Assembly (NCBI RefSeq): GCF_013389455.1
Contig: NZ_CP058278.1
Span: forward strand, 1,364,001-1,428,000
DNA length: 64,000 bases
Origin: Flavobacterium inviolabile
GTDB taxonomy: Bacteria > Bacteroidota > Bacteroidia > Flavobacteriales > Flavobacteriaceae
Direction: 5' to 3'
In this document: positions 27,919 to 37,063 of the stretch, one piece after another
How the letters are laid out: every line of letters starts with the position of its first letter
Numbering within the stretch: position 1 is the stretch's first letter
The notes under the pieces: generated by a model
What the model saw: the letters and a program-made list of their open reading frames with translations, nothing else
What the model was told of the DNA's origin: nothing
The model's database searches: none
Position numbers and translations under genes: made by a program

Positions 27919-28913
27919 TGGGAAACAGAAGAAACTTTATAAAAACTACGGCAATGGCATCGGTAGCTGTTGCGTTACAATCCTTTAAAGCGCAGAAAAC
28001 GGCAGACAGTATTCCGGCAGCCGGAAAAGTTAAAAAACCGATCGTGCTTTCCACCTGGCGATTTGGTATTGCTGCCAATGAAGCTGCCTGGGAAGTGCTT
28101 AAGAATAACGGCAGGGCTCTGGATGCGGTAGAAGCCGGGGTGAAAGTACCCGAAGGCGACCCAAACGAACGAAGTGTAGGCTATGGCGGACGACCGGACA
28201 GGGACGGACGCGTAACCCTGGATGCCTGTATCATGGATGAATTTTCCAATATCGGTTCTGTTGCCTGCCTGGAACATATTAAACATCCCATATCGGTAGC
28301 CAGAGCCGTTATGGAAAAAACACCACACGTCATGCTGGTAGGTGAAGGTGCTTTGCAATTTGCCCTTTTACAGGGATATAAAAAAGAAAACCTGCTGGTG
28401 GAGGCATCCGAAAAAGAATGGAGGGAATGGCTGAAAACCAGTAACTATAAACCCGTTGCCAATATTGAAAATCACGATACTATTGGAATGATTGCCCTTG
28501 ACGGGGCCGGTAACCTGTCCGGTGCCTGTACAACAAGCGGTATGGCATTTAAAATGCATGGTAGGGTGGGTGATTCACCTATCATCGGAGCCGGATTGTA
28601 TGTAGACAATGAAATAGGTGCTGCCACAGCCACCGGTCACGGTGAAGAAGTGATCCGGATTGCCGGCTGTCATCTGGTTGTCGAACTGATGCGGCAGGGA
28701 AGATCGCCGCAACAGGCCTGCGAAGAAGCAGTGTCCAGAATTGTAAAACTAACCAAAAACAGAAATAAGGACCTGAAAGATATCCAGGTCGGGTTTATTG
28801 CGCTGAACAAAAAAGGAGAACACGGAGCTTATTGTGTTCAGGGCGGATTTAACTATGCGAAATATGATAATTCCGGAAACCGCTTAATTGATGCGGATTA
28901 TTTTTTTAAGTAA
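27918..28913 (+). CDS. N4-(beta-N-acetylglucosaminyl)-L-asparaginase
   Basis: 331 residues, an Ntn-hydrolase. The N-terminus NRRNFIKTTAMASVAVAL resembles a twin-arginine signal. The autocleavage site is NHDTIGMIAL with the nucleophile Thr at about residue 188, as in the characterised Elizabethkingia (Flavobacterium) meningosepticum glycosylasparaginase. GRVGDSPIIGAGLYVDNEIGAATATGHGE is the substrate-side signature. The enzyme cleaves the GlcNAc-Asn bond left after glycan trimming. Coupled to the hexosaminidase gene by a 1-base overlap and to cutC with no gap. Confidence 0.93.
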   Translation: MGNRRNFIKTTAMASVAVALQSFKAQKTADSIPAAGKVKKPIVLSTWRFGIAANEAAWEVLKNNGRALDAVEAGVKVPEGDPNERSVGYGGRPDRDGRVTLDACIMDEFSNIGSVACLEHIKHPISVARAVMEKTPHVMLVGEGALQFALLQGYKKENLLVEASEKEWREWLKTSNYKPVANIENHDTIGMIALDGAGNLSGACTTSGMAFKMHGRVGDSPIIGAGLYVDNEIGAATATGHGEEVIRIAGCHLVVELMRQGRSPQQACEEAVSRIVKLTKNRNKDLKDIQVGFIALNKKGEHGAYCVQGGFNYAKYDNSGNRLIDADYFFK

Positions 28914-29582
28914 ATGAGAAAATTAGAAATAGCCTGTTTTAATCCGGAATCGGCCGTGATTGCACAACAAGGCGGAGCAGACAGGGTAGAACTCTGCGAT
29001 ACGATACAGGAAGGCGGAACCACGCCGGCCTATGCCATAACGGAACAGGCAAGAACAGCACTGGCAATCGATCTTTTTGTGATGATTCGTCCGCGGGGCG
29101 GAAACTTTGTCTATTCCGAAACGGAGCTGGAACAGATGCGGTCGGATATCCGCCAATTTAAAAAAATGGGCGTTAACGGATTTGTATTTGGTGTCTTAAC
29201 GGATAACAATGCCATCGATATCGCGATTAATACCGAACTGGTAACTTTGGCAAGTCCGTTACCTTGCACGTTTCATCGCGCTTTTGATGAAGTTCCGGAT
29301 GTATCCCGGGCTTTGGAAGAAGTGATCGAATGCGGATTTCAGACGGTTTTAACTTCTGGCGGCGCCAAAAATGTAACGGAAGGCAGCAATACCTTATCCG
29401 GATTGGTTACCCGGGCAGCAAACCGTATTGTGATCATGCCCGGCGGCGGACTGCGTTCCACGAATATCCGGTCGCTTATGGAAACGACCAAAGCGGCTTA
29501 TTACCACTCCTCGGCAATTACCGATGCAACGGCTGTTGCCAGTATTGATGAGGTTGTGGCGCTCAAAAAAAACCTGCAATAA
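28914..29582 (+). CDS. cutC: CutC family protein
   Basis: 222 residues, single TIM-barrel domain. IACFNPESAVIAQQGGADRVELCD, MIRPRGGNFVYS, FHRAFDEV and IMPGGGLRSTNI are the CutC hallmarks. CutC was named for copper tolerance in Escherichia coli, but a copper role has been questioned, and no copper gene is nearby. It is the third gene of the glycan operon, directly abutting glycosylasparaginase and overlapping the mannosidase by 1 base, which argues for a job in glycan or sugar metabolism. That role is an inference. Confidence 0.88.
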   Translation: MRKLEIACFNPESAVIAQQGGADRVELCDTIQEGGTTPAYAITEQARTALAIDLFVMIRPRGGNFVYSETELEQMRSDIRQFKKMGVNGFVFGVLTDNNAIDIAINTELVTLASPLPCTFHRAFDEVPDVSRALEEVIECGFQTVLTSGGAKNVTEGSNTLSGLVTRAANRIVIMPGGGLRSTNIRSLMETTKAAYYHSSAITDATAVASIDEVVALKKNLQ

Positions 29583-32065
29583 TGGGAAAGATCGTGTTTC
29601 GATGCCTGATCGTTTTACTGCCATTCCTGCTGCAGGCCCAGGTTTTGGAAAAAGACTTAAGTCACGAAAAATGGGTTTTTAAAAAAAAGGGAACAACCAG
29701 CTGGTTAACAGCTAAAGTACCGGGAACGGTCCACACGGATTTACGAGAAAACGGCGTGATACCGGAACCCTTTTTTGCAGATAATGAAAAAAAGTTACAG
29801 TGGATTGAAAACGAAGACTGGGAGTGTCAAACCACTTTTACACTCACAAAAGAAGAAATAGCACAGGAAAATGTTGAATTGCAATTTGACGGACTGGACA
29901 CCTATGCCAAAGTTTATTTAAACGACAAGCTCATACTGGAAGCGAATAATATGTTCCGGACATGGAAAGTCGCAGTCAGTAAGGAACTGAAAGCCGGAAC
30001 GAATACGCTGTATATCCTGTTTGAATCGGCTGTTAAAAAAGGAAAATCGGAAGCCTCAAAATTACCCTATATCTTACCCGGAGATGAAAAAGTGTTCACC
30101 CGGAAAGCCCAATACCAGTATGGATGGGATTGGGGACCGCGCCTGGTTACCGCCGGAATCTGGAAGCCTGTAACCCTCCGGTTCTGGAATACCGGAAAGA
30201 TCAATACCATCCGGTATGCCCAAAAAATATTGCAGGAGGATAAGGCGCTTTTAGCGTTTACCGTTACGGTTGACAGCCGGAAAACCGGAACCTTTTATTT
30301 GACAATCAACGAGCGGCAGACAAAAGTCCGTTTGAAGAAAGGCAGCAATACTATAGAAATGGAATATCCTATAGAAAACCCTAAAAGATGGTGGACAAAC
30401 GGTTTGGGCGAAGCACATCTGTATCCTTTTTCGGTAAGCCTGGCAGATCATAAAAAGAAAACCCTTGCAACAAAATCTTTGCAGATCGGTTTGCGAACGG
30501 TTGAGCTGGTTCAGGAAAAAGATGATAAAGGAAAAAGTTTTTACTTTAAACTAAACGGCGTTCCTGTTTTTATGAAGGGTGCCAATTATATCCCGGTAAA
30601 CAGCTTCCTGCCGCAAGCCGGCAAAAAAAGTTATGACAACATTGTAAAAGATGCAAAAGAAGCAAACATGAACATGCTCCGCGTTTGGGGCGGCGGGGTG
30701 TATGCCGATGACGCTTTTTATGATGCCTGTGATCAAAACGGGATACTGGTCTGGCAGGATTTTATGTTTGCCTGTGCGATGTATCCCGGTGATGCTTCGT
30801 TTTTGGATAATGTAAAAAAAGAAACAATCGACAACGTGAACCGGTTGCAGCATCATGCTTCGATTGCACTATGGTGCGGGAACAACGAAAATGATGAAGG
30901 CTGGCAAAACTGGGGCTGGCAAAAACAATATCAATATACCGCTGCGGATTCCACAAAAATCCGGAACGACTATAAAAAACTGTTTCACGAAGTCATACCG
31001 CAAACGCTGGACAGCCTGTTGGGTAAAGAGAAAAACATTTACTGGCCGTCTTCGCCTTCCATTGGGTGGGGGAAAGAACAAAGCCTGCGTGAAGGCGATT
31101 CCCATTATTGGGGTGTTTGGTGGGGAATGGAACCGTTTGAAATATACAAAGACAAAGTTGGCCGGTTCATGTCGGAATACGGATTCCAATCCATGCCCGA
31201 TCGGAGTACTTTTAAAGCAATAGCGAATCCAGACGACCGGAACCTGGAATCGGAAGCTGTGAAAAACCATCAGAAACATCCAACGGGTTATCAAACGATA
31301 AAAACCTATATGGCGCGTGATTTTGTCGTTCCGGATGCATTTGAGGATTATATATACGTTTCGCAATTGCTGCAGGCAGAAGGCATGAAAACAGCTATAG
31401 AGGCACATCGCAGGGCAAAGCCGTATTGTATGGGAACTTTGTACTGGCAGTTCAACGACTGCTGGCCGGTGACCTCGTGGAGTTCCGTTGACTTTAACGG
31501 GAACTGGAAAGCACTGCACTATCAGGTACAAAAGAGTTTTGAGAACATAATCCTGTCGGTAAACAAAGAAGCAGATGATTATGCGGTTTTTATTGTCAGC
31601 GATTTGCTGACTCCGCAACAGGGAACGCTGGAAATGGAACTGCTGGATTTTAAAGGCAGGGTGCTGTTTCAGGAAAAACAGGCAGTAACATTTGCTGGAA
31701 ACAGCAGTGCAAAACAGGCTGTGCTGAATGCCAAGACCCTGGCGCGTTACAATACTAAAGAAATAGTCTTGTCCGTCCGGTTGCAGCTTCAGGATGGCAG
31801 TATAAAAAATGCCTTGTACTATTTTGAGAAAAACAAGGATTTGCTGTTGCCGAAACCTACTATTACCATTCAGAAAAAGGATGCCGGAACACTCGAAATT
31901 ACTACCGATGTTTTGGCGAAAAATATTCAGCTGTCGGCAGAGGGAACCCATTTTAGTGATAACTACTTTGACCTGTTACCCCAAGAAAAACGACTTATAA
32001 AAATGACGGGTGAAGGAAAGCTGCCAGACTGCAAAAACCTTTACGAAGTACAGTCTAAAAAATAA
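29582..32065 (+). CDS. Beta-mannosidase, GH2
   Basis: 827 residues with signal peptide (CLIVLLPFLLQAQ). N-terminal jelly-roll domain (FDGLDTYAKVYLN), immunoglobulin-like domain, then the GH2 barrel: the acid/base Glu in WCGNNENDEGW (about E436) and the nucleophile Glu in MSEYGFQSMP (about E532). YWQFNDCWPVTSWSSVD is the beta-mannosidase-type segment. It would release the beta-1,4 mannose from the N-glycan core chitobiose. Last gene of the operon. No clear terminator is seen in the next 248 bases. Confidence 0.92.
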   Translation: MGKIVFRCLIVLLPFLLQAQVLEKDLSHEKWVFKKKGTTSWLTAKVPGTVHTDLRENGVIPEPFFADNEKKLQWIENEDWECQTTFTLTKEEIAQENVELQFDGLDTYAKVYLNDKLILEANNMFRTWKVAVSKELKAGTNTLYILFESAVKKGKSEASKLPYILPGDEKVFTRKAQYQYGWDWGPRLVTAGIWKPVTLRFWNTGKINTIRYAQKILQEDKALLAFTVTVDSRKTGTFYLTINERQTKVRLKKGSNTIEMEYPIENPKRWWTNGLGEAHLYPFSVSLADHKKKTLATKSLQIGLRTVELVQEKDDKGKSFYFKLNGVPVFMKGANYIPVNSFLPQAGKKSYDNIVKDAKEANMNMLRVWGGGVYADDAFYDACDQNGILVWQDFMFACAMYPGDASFLDNVKKETIDNVNRLQHHASIALWCGNNENDEGWQNWGWQKQYQYTAADSTKIRNDYKKLFHEVIPQTLDSLLGKEKNIYWPSSPSIGWGKEQSLREGDSHYWGVWWGMEPFEIYKDKVGRFMSEYGFQSMPDRSTFKAIANPDDRNLESEAVKNHQKHPTGYQTIKTYMARDFVVPDAFEDYIYVSQLLQAEGMKTAIEAHRRAKPYCMGTLYWQFNDCWPVTSWSSVDFNGNWKALHYQVQKSFENIILSVNKEADDYAVFIVSDLLTPQQGTLEMELLDFKGRVLFQEKQAVTFAGNSSAKQAVLNAKTLARYNTKEIVLSVRLQLQDGSIKNALYYFEKNKDLLLPKPTITIQKKDAGTLEITTDVLAKNIQLSAEGTHFSDNYFDLLPQEKRLIKMTGEGKLPDCKNLYEVQSKK

Positions 32066-32313
32066 TAGTAAATACTTTTTGTTGAATATCAATGTTGTTT
32101 CGTTGTATTCATTATAAATATGCTTTAAGTGCTTTTTCTAATGAGTTTTTATTCAGATCAATTAGTTAGACATAAAAAATAGCTGCTAACTTTTAGGATA
32201 AACCAAGAGATATAATCTTGGATAAAGCTAAACCTGTGAGTTCCTGATTTTAAGTGTTGAAAGAACGGTTTGCTTTCTGGCGGTTTGCAGGAACGGGGCA
32301 AACTGCCTGAAAA

Positions 32314-32910
32314 TTACGGCTGTTTCGTCAAAATGTATTTTCCAATAGGTACACTTTCGTATCCTGCGGGTATTGGCGGAAGTTCGTCGGTATATACGTA
32401 TGTTTCCGGCTTTAACCCCAGTTTCAGCTTTTCTGTGCCATTTTCTGTATAATATGATAAACTCATTCGTGCTCCCAAATACTCAACTACAGGGTCCTTA
32501 AATATTCCTATTACTACTTTACGCTGTCCCGGTAAGCATTCGTCACATCTCCTGATAATTGTAGCATAAATATTATTTGCCCCGTAGGTTGTTGCATTTT
32601 GTTCAAGACTGTTAAGCGTATTGGTCTGCTGTGTTCCATTGTAGACAAATGAATATTCACCTACCAGTATATCGGTCATATAATCCCCGTAAGGAACAGT
32701 CACTTGATTTTTCTTCTTTAGTACTATGGTTAATGAAGTGGTTCCATCGCTATATTTCCATGTCCCCTGAAATTTATTCAGATCATTGTCAATGTCTTTA
32801 TAATATCCCCCGGTGATCGCATCGGAAGAAAGATATAGCGGATATTGATTTTGAGAATAACTTACAATGGTATTGATGAGAAGTACTATTATTACAAGTG
32901 TTTTTTTCAT
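32314..32910 (-). CDS. DUF6705 family secreted protein
   Basis: 198 residues with a cleavable signal peptide (MKKTLVIIVLLINTIVSYSQ). The mature part includes FQGTWKYSDGTTSLTIVLKKK and YGDYMTDILVGEYSFVYNG, which I recognise as DUF6705 of Flavobacteriaceae; function unknown. It resembles a lipocalin-like small beta protein by strand pattern, but that is only an impression. It follows the disrupted lipoprotein gene by 11 bases and may be cotranscribed with it. Confidence 0.7.
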   Translation of the reverse strand: MKKTLVIIVLLINTIVSYSQNQYPLYLSSDAITGGYYKDIDNDLNKFQGTWKYSDGTTSLTIVLKKKNQVTVPYGDYMTDILVGEYSFVYNGTQQTNTLNSLEQNATTYGANNIYATIIRRCDECLPGQRKVVIGIFKDPVVEYLGARMSLSYYTENGTEKLKLGLKPETYVYTDELPPIPAGYESVPIGKYILTKQP

Positions 32911-32921
32911 GTTTTAGAATT

Positions 32922-33417
32922 TTATTGGTTACATGGTATACTTGTTACCTCGTTTGGAGTATTCAGGTCTATTATTACCTTAGACCAGTTCGGATTTGCG
33001 CCGTAAAGATCATTATTGCCGGCTTGATAAATAGCGATATCCAGATTGTATTTATCGTTTGCAACCCAGACTATCAACGTTTATAACCAGGTTCTCGAAA
33101 TAGGCTGGACTATTATGCTCCCTTGTTATTTTAAAGGTGTAGGAAGTCCTGTTGTCAGCCTCTATTACCTTTGCACCATGTGGCACAATAGTAAAACCAT
33201 ACTGGGCTTCCATCATTGTGCGGGATTTTTCCTTAGTGGTGTAAATTTTATTGTAGGCAGCCATAAACTTACGCTCACCAAGTAGTTCATCCAGAGAGGC
33301 TTCCCTGATTTTGATCTTTGCTGTATAGTTTTCCCTGCGGACTACTTCCTCGTTCAGCTCGCAGCCTGCCAGCAGCACCAGGGTCATAAAAAGCCATATT
33401 TTAAAAACAGTTTTCAT
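32922..33417 (-). pseudogene. Lipoprotein gene interrupted by a frameshift
   Basis: The 5' part (33417-33052) encodes 121 residues with a lipoprotein signal (FKIWLFMTLVLLAGCEL) and ends ENLVINVDSLGCKR followed by a stop. Just before that point a second frame opens and continues VANDKYNLDIAIYQAGNNDL and onward to a stop at 32922, in the same sense and with ordinary codon use. Removing one G near 33061-33070 would join the two into one protein of about 164 residues. Either a real frameshift or a sequencing error. I do not recognise the family. Lies just upstream of the DUF6705 gene. Confidence 0.6.
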
Positions 33418-33803
33418 AAATTGTTATAAAAATGTGTTTGCAAATATTACTCCCTGAAAAACAAAACAATTACGGAAAACCCGTAATTAAGGTATTTTGT
33501 ACCCAAAATGAGTATAAATGCGTAGTAAAACCTTTTACTTTTCTTACAACAGGTATCACGAATACTTAAAATAGTATAGACTAACAGGTTAGCGGCTTCA
33601 GAGTCAAACCGTATCGCGATGGGGATAATGGTTTGTAATACAGAAAAACACCGTGCTATTGATGGTGTCACCCCTTTTCGGTCAAATGTTCCGGTAGGGG
33701 GTTGAGGTATGGTAGTAAAAGTTTCTTTTCATCCGCGACAGAACGGGTATAAAATGATGCACCAAATGTAAAAGTATGTAGGTGTGTTATATCACCTAAA
33801 AAG
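33418..33803. other. Gene-poor gap
   Basis: About 390 bases with no convincing gene. A 74-codon frame on the minus strand lacks a family, signal peptide or spacing typical of a gene. One minus-strand TACATTTG box (33773-33780) could be a promoter, but no -33 partner is seen. Confidence 0.5.
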
Positions 33804-33840
33804 AAAAACGATTGTAAATCACTTATTTACAATCGTTTTT
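33804..33840. terminator. Strong hairpin terminator after the deoxynucleoside kinase gene
   Basis: 16-bp perfect stem (33804-33819 with 33825-33840), loop cactt, flanked by A and T runs so that it can work in either direction. Lies 33 bases beyond the kinase stop codon on the minus strand. Confidence 0.85.
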
Positions 33841-33873
33841 GGTTGTTTTGATGTATTTGTGTAAACTTTTATT

Positions 33874-34488
33874 CTAAAATAAACCGTTGATTTCGGCATC
33901 AATTCGGTTGATGATGTTTCCAAGATCTTCCGGATTGTCTACAAAATTGATATTGTCTACATCGATGATCAGCAATTTTCCTTTGGTATACGTTTGGATC
34001 CAGGCTTCATAACGCTCGTTTAACCGGCTTAAATAATCAATAGAAATGGTGTTTTCATATTCACGTCCTCTTTTATGGATCTGGTTAACCAGGTTCGGAA
34101 TGGAACTGCGCAGATAGATCAATAGATCCGGCGGAGCGACCAAACCTTCCATTAATTCGAAAAGAGACGTATAATTGCTGAAATCACGATTTGTCATTAA
34201 TCCCATAGCATGAAGATTGGGTGCAAAAATATGTGCATCTTCATATATGGTTCTGTCCTGTATGATTTTTTTACCGCTTTCGCGAATTTGTAAAACCTGG
34301 CGGAAACGACTGTTTAAGAAATAAATCTGAAGGTTAAAAGACCAACGATCCATTTGGTGGTAAAAATCGTCCAGATAAGGATTGTCAACCACATCTTCAA
34401 AATGGGGTTCCCATTTGAAATGTTTTGCTAAAAGTCGGGTTAATGTTGTTTTTCCGGCGCCAATGTTTCCTGCTACAGCTATATGCAT
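33874..34488 (-). CDS. Deoxynucleoside kinase
   Basis: 204 residues. P-loop GNIGAGKTT at residues 7-15; the DRTIYEDAHIFA block (family DRS motif with catalytic Glu/Arg) and the LID-like IHKRGREYE segment match the dNK/dCK/dGK family. It phosphorylates deoxynucleosides for nucleotide salvage; which base is preferred cannot be told. The start overlaps the stop of the preceding gene by 1 base (TAATG). Confidence 0.9.
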   Translation of the reverse strand: MHIAVAGNIGAGKTTLTRLLAKHFKWEPHFEDVVDNPYLDDFYHQMDRWSFNLQIYFLNSRFRQVLQIRESGKKIIQDRTIYEDAHIFAPNLHAMGLMTNRDFSNYTSLFELMEGLVAPPDLLIYLRSSIPNLVNQIHKRGREYENTISIDYLSRLNERYEAWIQTYTKGKLLIIDVDNINFVDNPEDLGNIINRIDAEINGLF

Positions 34489-35279
34489 TATGGTAATATG
34501 ATTTTATAATTCTTGATTTCGTTATCGGTAAAAATAGATAAAATTTGCTCTTTATAATAAAAACTTTCAATGCTTTTTTCCAGTATCGGAACAATTTGAG
34601 CCGTTTGATTTTCTAAATTATAAAGGGACAACAGATTGCCTTTTTTTAATAAAACCTGAGAAGTGCTGATAAATTGTATCGCATCGGCTTCCGGTGCTTT
34701 TCCCAGGAAGCTGATCTTTCCGAAAATATTGGAAACATAACAGTTCTGATTCCCGTCTATCCAGTAAAAATAATTGTAATCCGACTGGTATTGTACCGGA
34801 GTGTCTTTTATGGGCGATGAAACAGCGCTAAAGGTATTTTTGTAAATATCGTACAAACCCAGTTTCTGGGAATTCTGGTCAAACAGCCACAACCGGTTTT
34901 GCGATGCCAGGCTCACGGCTGTAGGAAAAAGCTCCGGGTTGCTTTCTGAAAAATTTATTTTTGTGGTTTCATTTAACTGGTTGTCCAGCAATACGGCAGC
35001 ATTAAAAGATTTATAATACAAAACGATCTGCAAGGGACTCTGTAAATCTACCTGTTTGATTCGTCCGAAAGTCAGGTTGCGGTACTGAAACTTTTGCGTC
35101 GCATTGCTCTTCCGGAATTCGTTATCTTTGATGGTATAGGAAAAGCCAAAAGGATCTTTCCCTACAAAAACAGCTCCTTCGGTATTGTCACTGGCAATAA
35201 AAACTGCGTCAATGCTTTTTTGCTGGGCAAAAGCAAGGGAACAACAGGATAAAAAAAGATAGAGGAGTATTTGCTGCAT
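34488..35279 (-). CDS. Secreted protein of unknown function, possibly beta-propeller
   Basis: 263 residues from MQQILLYLFLSCCSLAFAQQ, a signal peptide; the frame is open 51 bases further upstream but those residues do not improve the signal, and they overlap a promoter-proximal region. The mature part shows repeating blocks of the type LWLFDQNSQKLGLYDIYKN and LLSLYNLENQTAQIVP, suggestive of propeller blades. I do not recognise a named family. Translationally coupled to the kinase gene (TAATG). Confidence 0.65.
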   Translation of the reverse strand: MQQILLYLFLSCCSLAFAQQKSIDAVFIASDNTEGAVFVGKDPFGFSYTIKDNEFRKSNATQKFQYRNLTFGRIKQVDLQSPLQIVLYYKSFNAAVLLDNQLNETTKINFSESNPELFPTAVSLASQNRLWLFDQNSQKLGLYDIYKNTFSAVSSPIKDTPVQYQSDYNYFYWIDGNQNCYVSNIFGKISFLGKAPEADAIQFISTSQVLLKKGNLLSLYNLENQTAQIVPILEKSIESFYYKEQILSIFTDNEIKNYKIILP

Positions 35280-35327
35280 AATGCTGCAAATTACGAATAA
35301 ACCTTTTATGATATAAAAAGTCCAATA

Positions 35328-35358
35328 CAAAAATAATTTTTGATTGTAACAAAATCAA
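35328..35358 (-). promoter_or_regulatory. Promoter of the secreted protein-kinase pair
   Basis: On the minus strand TTG at 35358-35356, a 20-base spacer and TATTTTTG at 35335-35328; a full consensus match, 49 bases before the start codon. Confidence 0.6.
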
Positions 35359-35401
35359 GGCTGAGAAGTCTTATGAGATAAACAAACCAGACAATAACAT
35401 T

Positions 35402-36280
35402 ATGAAAAAGAAAATAGTAACCGCGATTGCAGTATTCGGCTTTGCCATCACGTCGTTTGCCCAGAATTTTCAGGGAATGGCGGTTTATGAATCCAAAACA
35501 ACAATATCCGATTTCAAAATGGAGGGAAGGGACATCACGCCCGAAATGCAGAAAATGATCCAGGAGCGAATGAAAAAAATGCTGGAAAAAACATTTGCCC
35601 TGAATTTTGACCGTTCCACTTCAATCTATAAAGAAGAAGAAAAACTGGATGCACCCGGACAACAGGGACCAGGCTCCCGAATGATGAACTCGATGATGGG
35701 AAGCGGTGGTACTTTCTTTAAAAATGTAAAAGAGAAAAGTTATACTGTTGATAAAGAATTTATGGGAAAAGAATTCTTAATTGTGGACAGCTTACCCAAA
35801 CTGAACTGGAAACTGGAAAGTGAAACCAAAAAAATCGGGGACTATAACTGTTTTAAGGCAACAGCTGTAAAGCCGGTCAGCCAGTCTGATTTCCGAAACT
35901 TCAGAAGAAAAAAAGAGGACACGAAGAGCGATGAGGCTAAAAAAGAGAAAACAACAAACTTTATGGAAGATTTCGAAATGCCGAAAGAAGTAACCATAAC
36001 GGCCTGGTACACTCCGGATGTTCCGGTTAACCAGGGACCGGAAAGTTACTGGGGATTACCGGGACTGATTTTGGAAGTAAATGACGGTAAAACGGTAATT
36101 GTTTGCTCTAAGGTTGTGTTGAATGCAAAAGATAAAGTGGAAATAAAAGCCTCTAAAAACGGTAAAGTCGTAAAACAAAAAGAATACGACGATATTGTAG
36201 TGAAAAAAATGGAAGAGATGCGGGAAATGTCCAAAGGACAACAGGGCGGAAACAGAATGCAGATGCGAATGGGCCGATAG
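35402..36280 (+). CDS. GLPGLI family protein
   Basis: 292 residues with signal peptide (TAIAVFGFAITSFAQ). The defining motif YWGLPGLILEVNDG lies at about 216-229, preceded by ITAWYTPDVPVNQGPE. Central regions are rich in Lys, Met and Glu. GLPGLI proteins are periplasmic or surface proteins of unknown function, often beside TonB-dependent or carboxypeptidase-regulatory-domain barrels, as here. A paralogue lies at 38620, on the other side of a two-component system. Followed by a terminator. Confidence 0.88.
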   Translation: MKKKIVTAIAVFGFAITSFAQNFQGMAVYESKTTISDFKMEGRDITPEMQKMIQERMKKMLEKTFALNFDRSTSIYKEEEKLDAPGQQGPGSRMMNSMMGSGGTFFKNVKEKSYTVDKEFMGKEFLIVDSLPKLNWKLESETKKIGDYNCFKATAVKPVSQSDFRNFRRKKEDTKSDEAKKEKTTNFMEDFEMPKEVTITAWYTPDVPVNQGPESYWGLPGLILEVNDGKTVIVCSKVVLNAKDKVEIKASKNGKVVKQKEYDDIVVKKMEEMREMSKGQQGGNRMQMRMGR

Positions 36281-36301
36281 TTTTCAGTACTATATATGAC
36301 C

Positions 36302-36350
36302 AAACCGGTTTCTCCTGATTGTAATAATCATACGGGAAACCGGTTTTTTT
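36302..36350. terminator. Bidirectional terminator after GLPGLI gene 1
   Basis: aaaccggtttc and gaaaccggttt enclose an inner hairpin tgatt-gtaat-aatca, followed by a T run; lies between the convergent GLPGLI and response regulator genes. Confidence 0.8.
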
Positions 36351-36382
36351 AATTATAATAATACGGATGCAGAAAAGAACGC

Positions 36383-37063
36383 TTAACAGATCAGTTTATA
36401 ACCTCTTCCACGAATGTTAATGATCTGGATGCTGCTGTCCAGTGCCAGTTTTTTTCGCAATTTTGAAATAAACACATCCATACTTCTGCCGTTAAAAAAA
36501 TCATCTTTACCCCATATCTTATTTAAGGCAAACGACTTGTCTACAATTTCATTTTTGTTTTCCAGCAACAGTCTTAAAACCAAAGCTTCCCGGTGGGTTA
36601 AATAAAAAACCAGTGCCTGGTGCTCTAAAGTCTGCTTGTTGTAATTAAAACGATAACGGCCAATATTCAGCTGTTCTTCCGGATTGCTTTTGCCGGTCCG
36701 GCCTAACAGGGCATGGATTCTGACGATTAATTCCTCCATACTAAAAGGCTTTTTCAGATAATCGTTGCCGCCATATTGAAAACCGTCCACCACATCCTGA
36801 ACCTGCGATTTCGCACTTAAAAAAATAATCGGAATTGTCTTGTCTGTTTTCCGGATTTCCTGGGCGAGCGTAAAGCCGTCTTTTTTCGGCATCATTATAT
36901 CCAGAACGATTGCATCCGGTTTTTCATGTATAAAATGAGCCAAAGCCTCTACACCGTTTAGACAGTGCGTTACTTTAAAATCCCGGGTTTCCAGGCTTTC
37001 TTTGATAATCAGGCCCAGAGTGGCTTCATCTTCTGCCAGTAAAATAGTCACCTTGCTACTCAT
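36383..37063 (-). CDS. OmpR-family response regulator
   Basis: 226 residues: receiver domain at about 5-120 with the acidic pocket EDE (11-13), phosphoacceptor Asp at about 55 (IVLDIMMPKKDG) and the switch Lys in YLKKPF, then a winged-helix DNA-binding domain (about 130-226) ending NIRGRGYKLIC. Its start overlaps the end of the kinase gene by 8 bases. With the kinase it resembles the RprXY-type systems of Bacteroidota. Flanked on both sides by GLPGLI genes, which are likely targets. Confidence 0.92.
   Translation of the reverse strand: MSSKVTILLAEDEATLGLIIKESLETRDFKVTHCLNGVEALAHFIHEKPDAIVLDIMMPKKDGFTLAQEIRKTDKTIPIIFLSAKSQVQDVVDGFQYGGNDYLKKPFSMEELIVRIHALLGRTGKSNPEEQLNIGRYRFNYNKQTLEHQALVFYLTHREALVLRLLLENKNEIVDKSFALNKIWGKDDFFNGRSMDVFISKLRKKLALDSSIQIINIRGRGYKLIC

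Noticed and set aside
33447..33671. 74-codon frame on the minus strand
   Set aside because: No recognisable family, signal peptide or operon spacing; the region looks intergenic.
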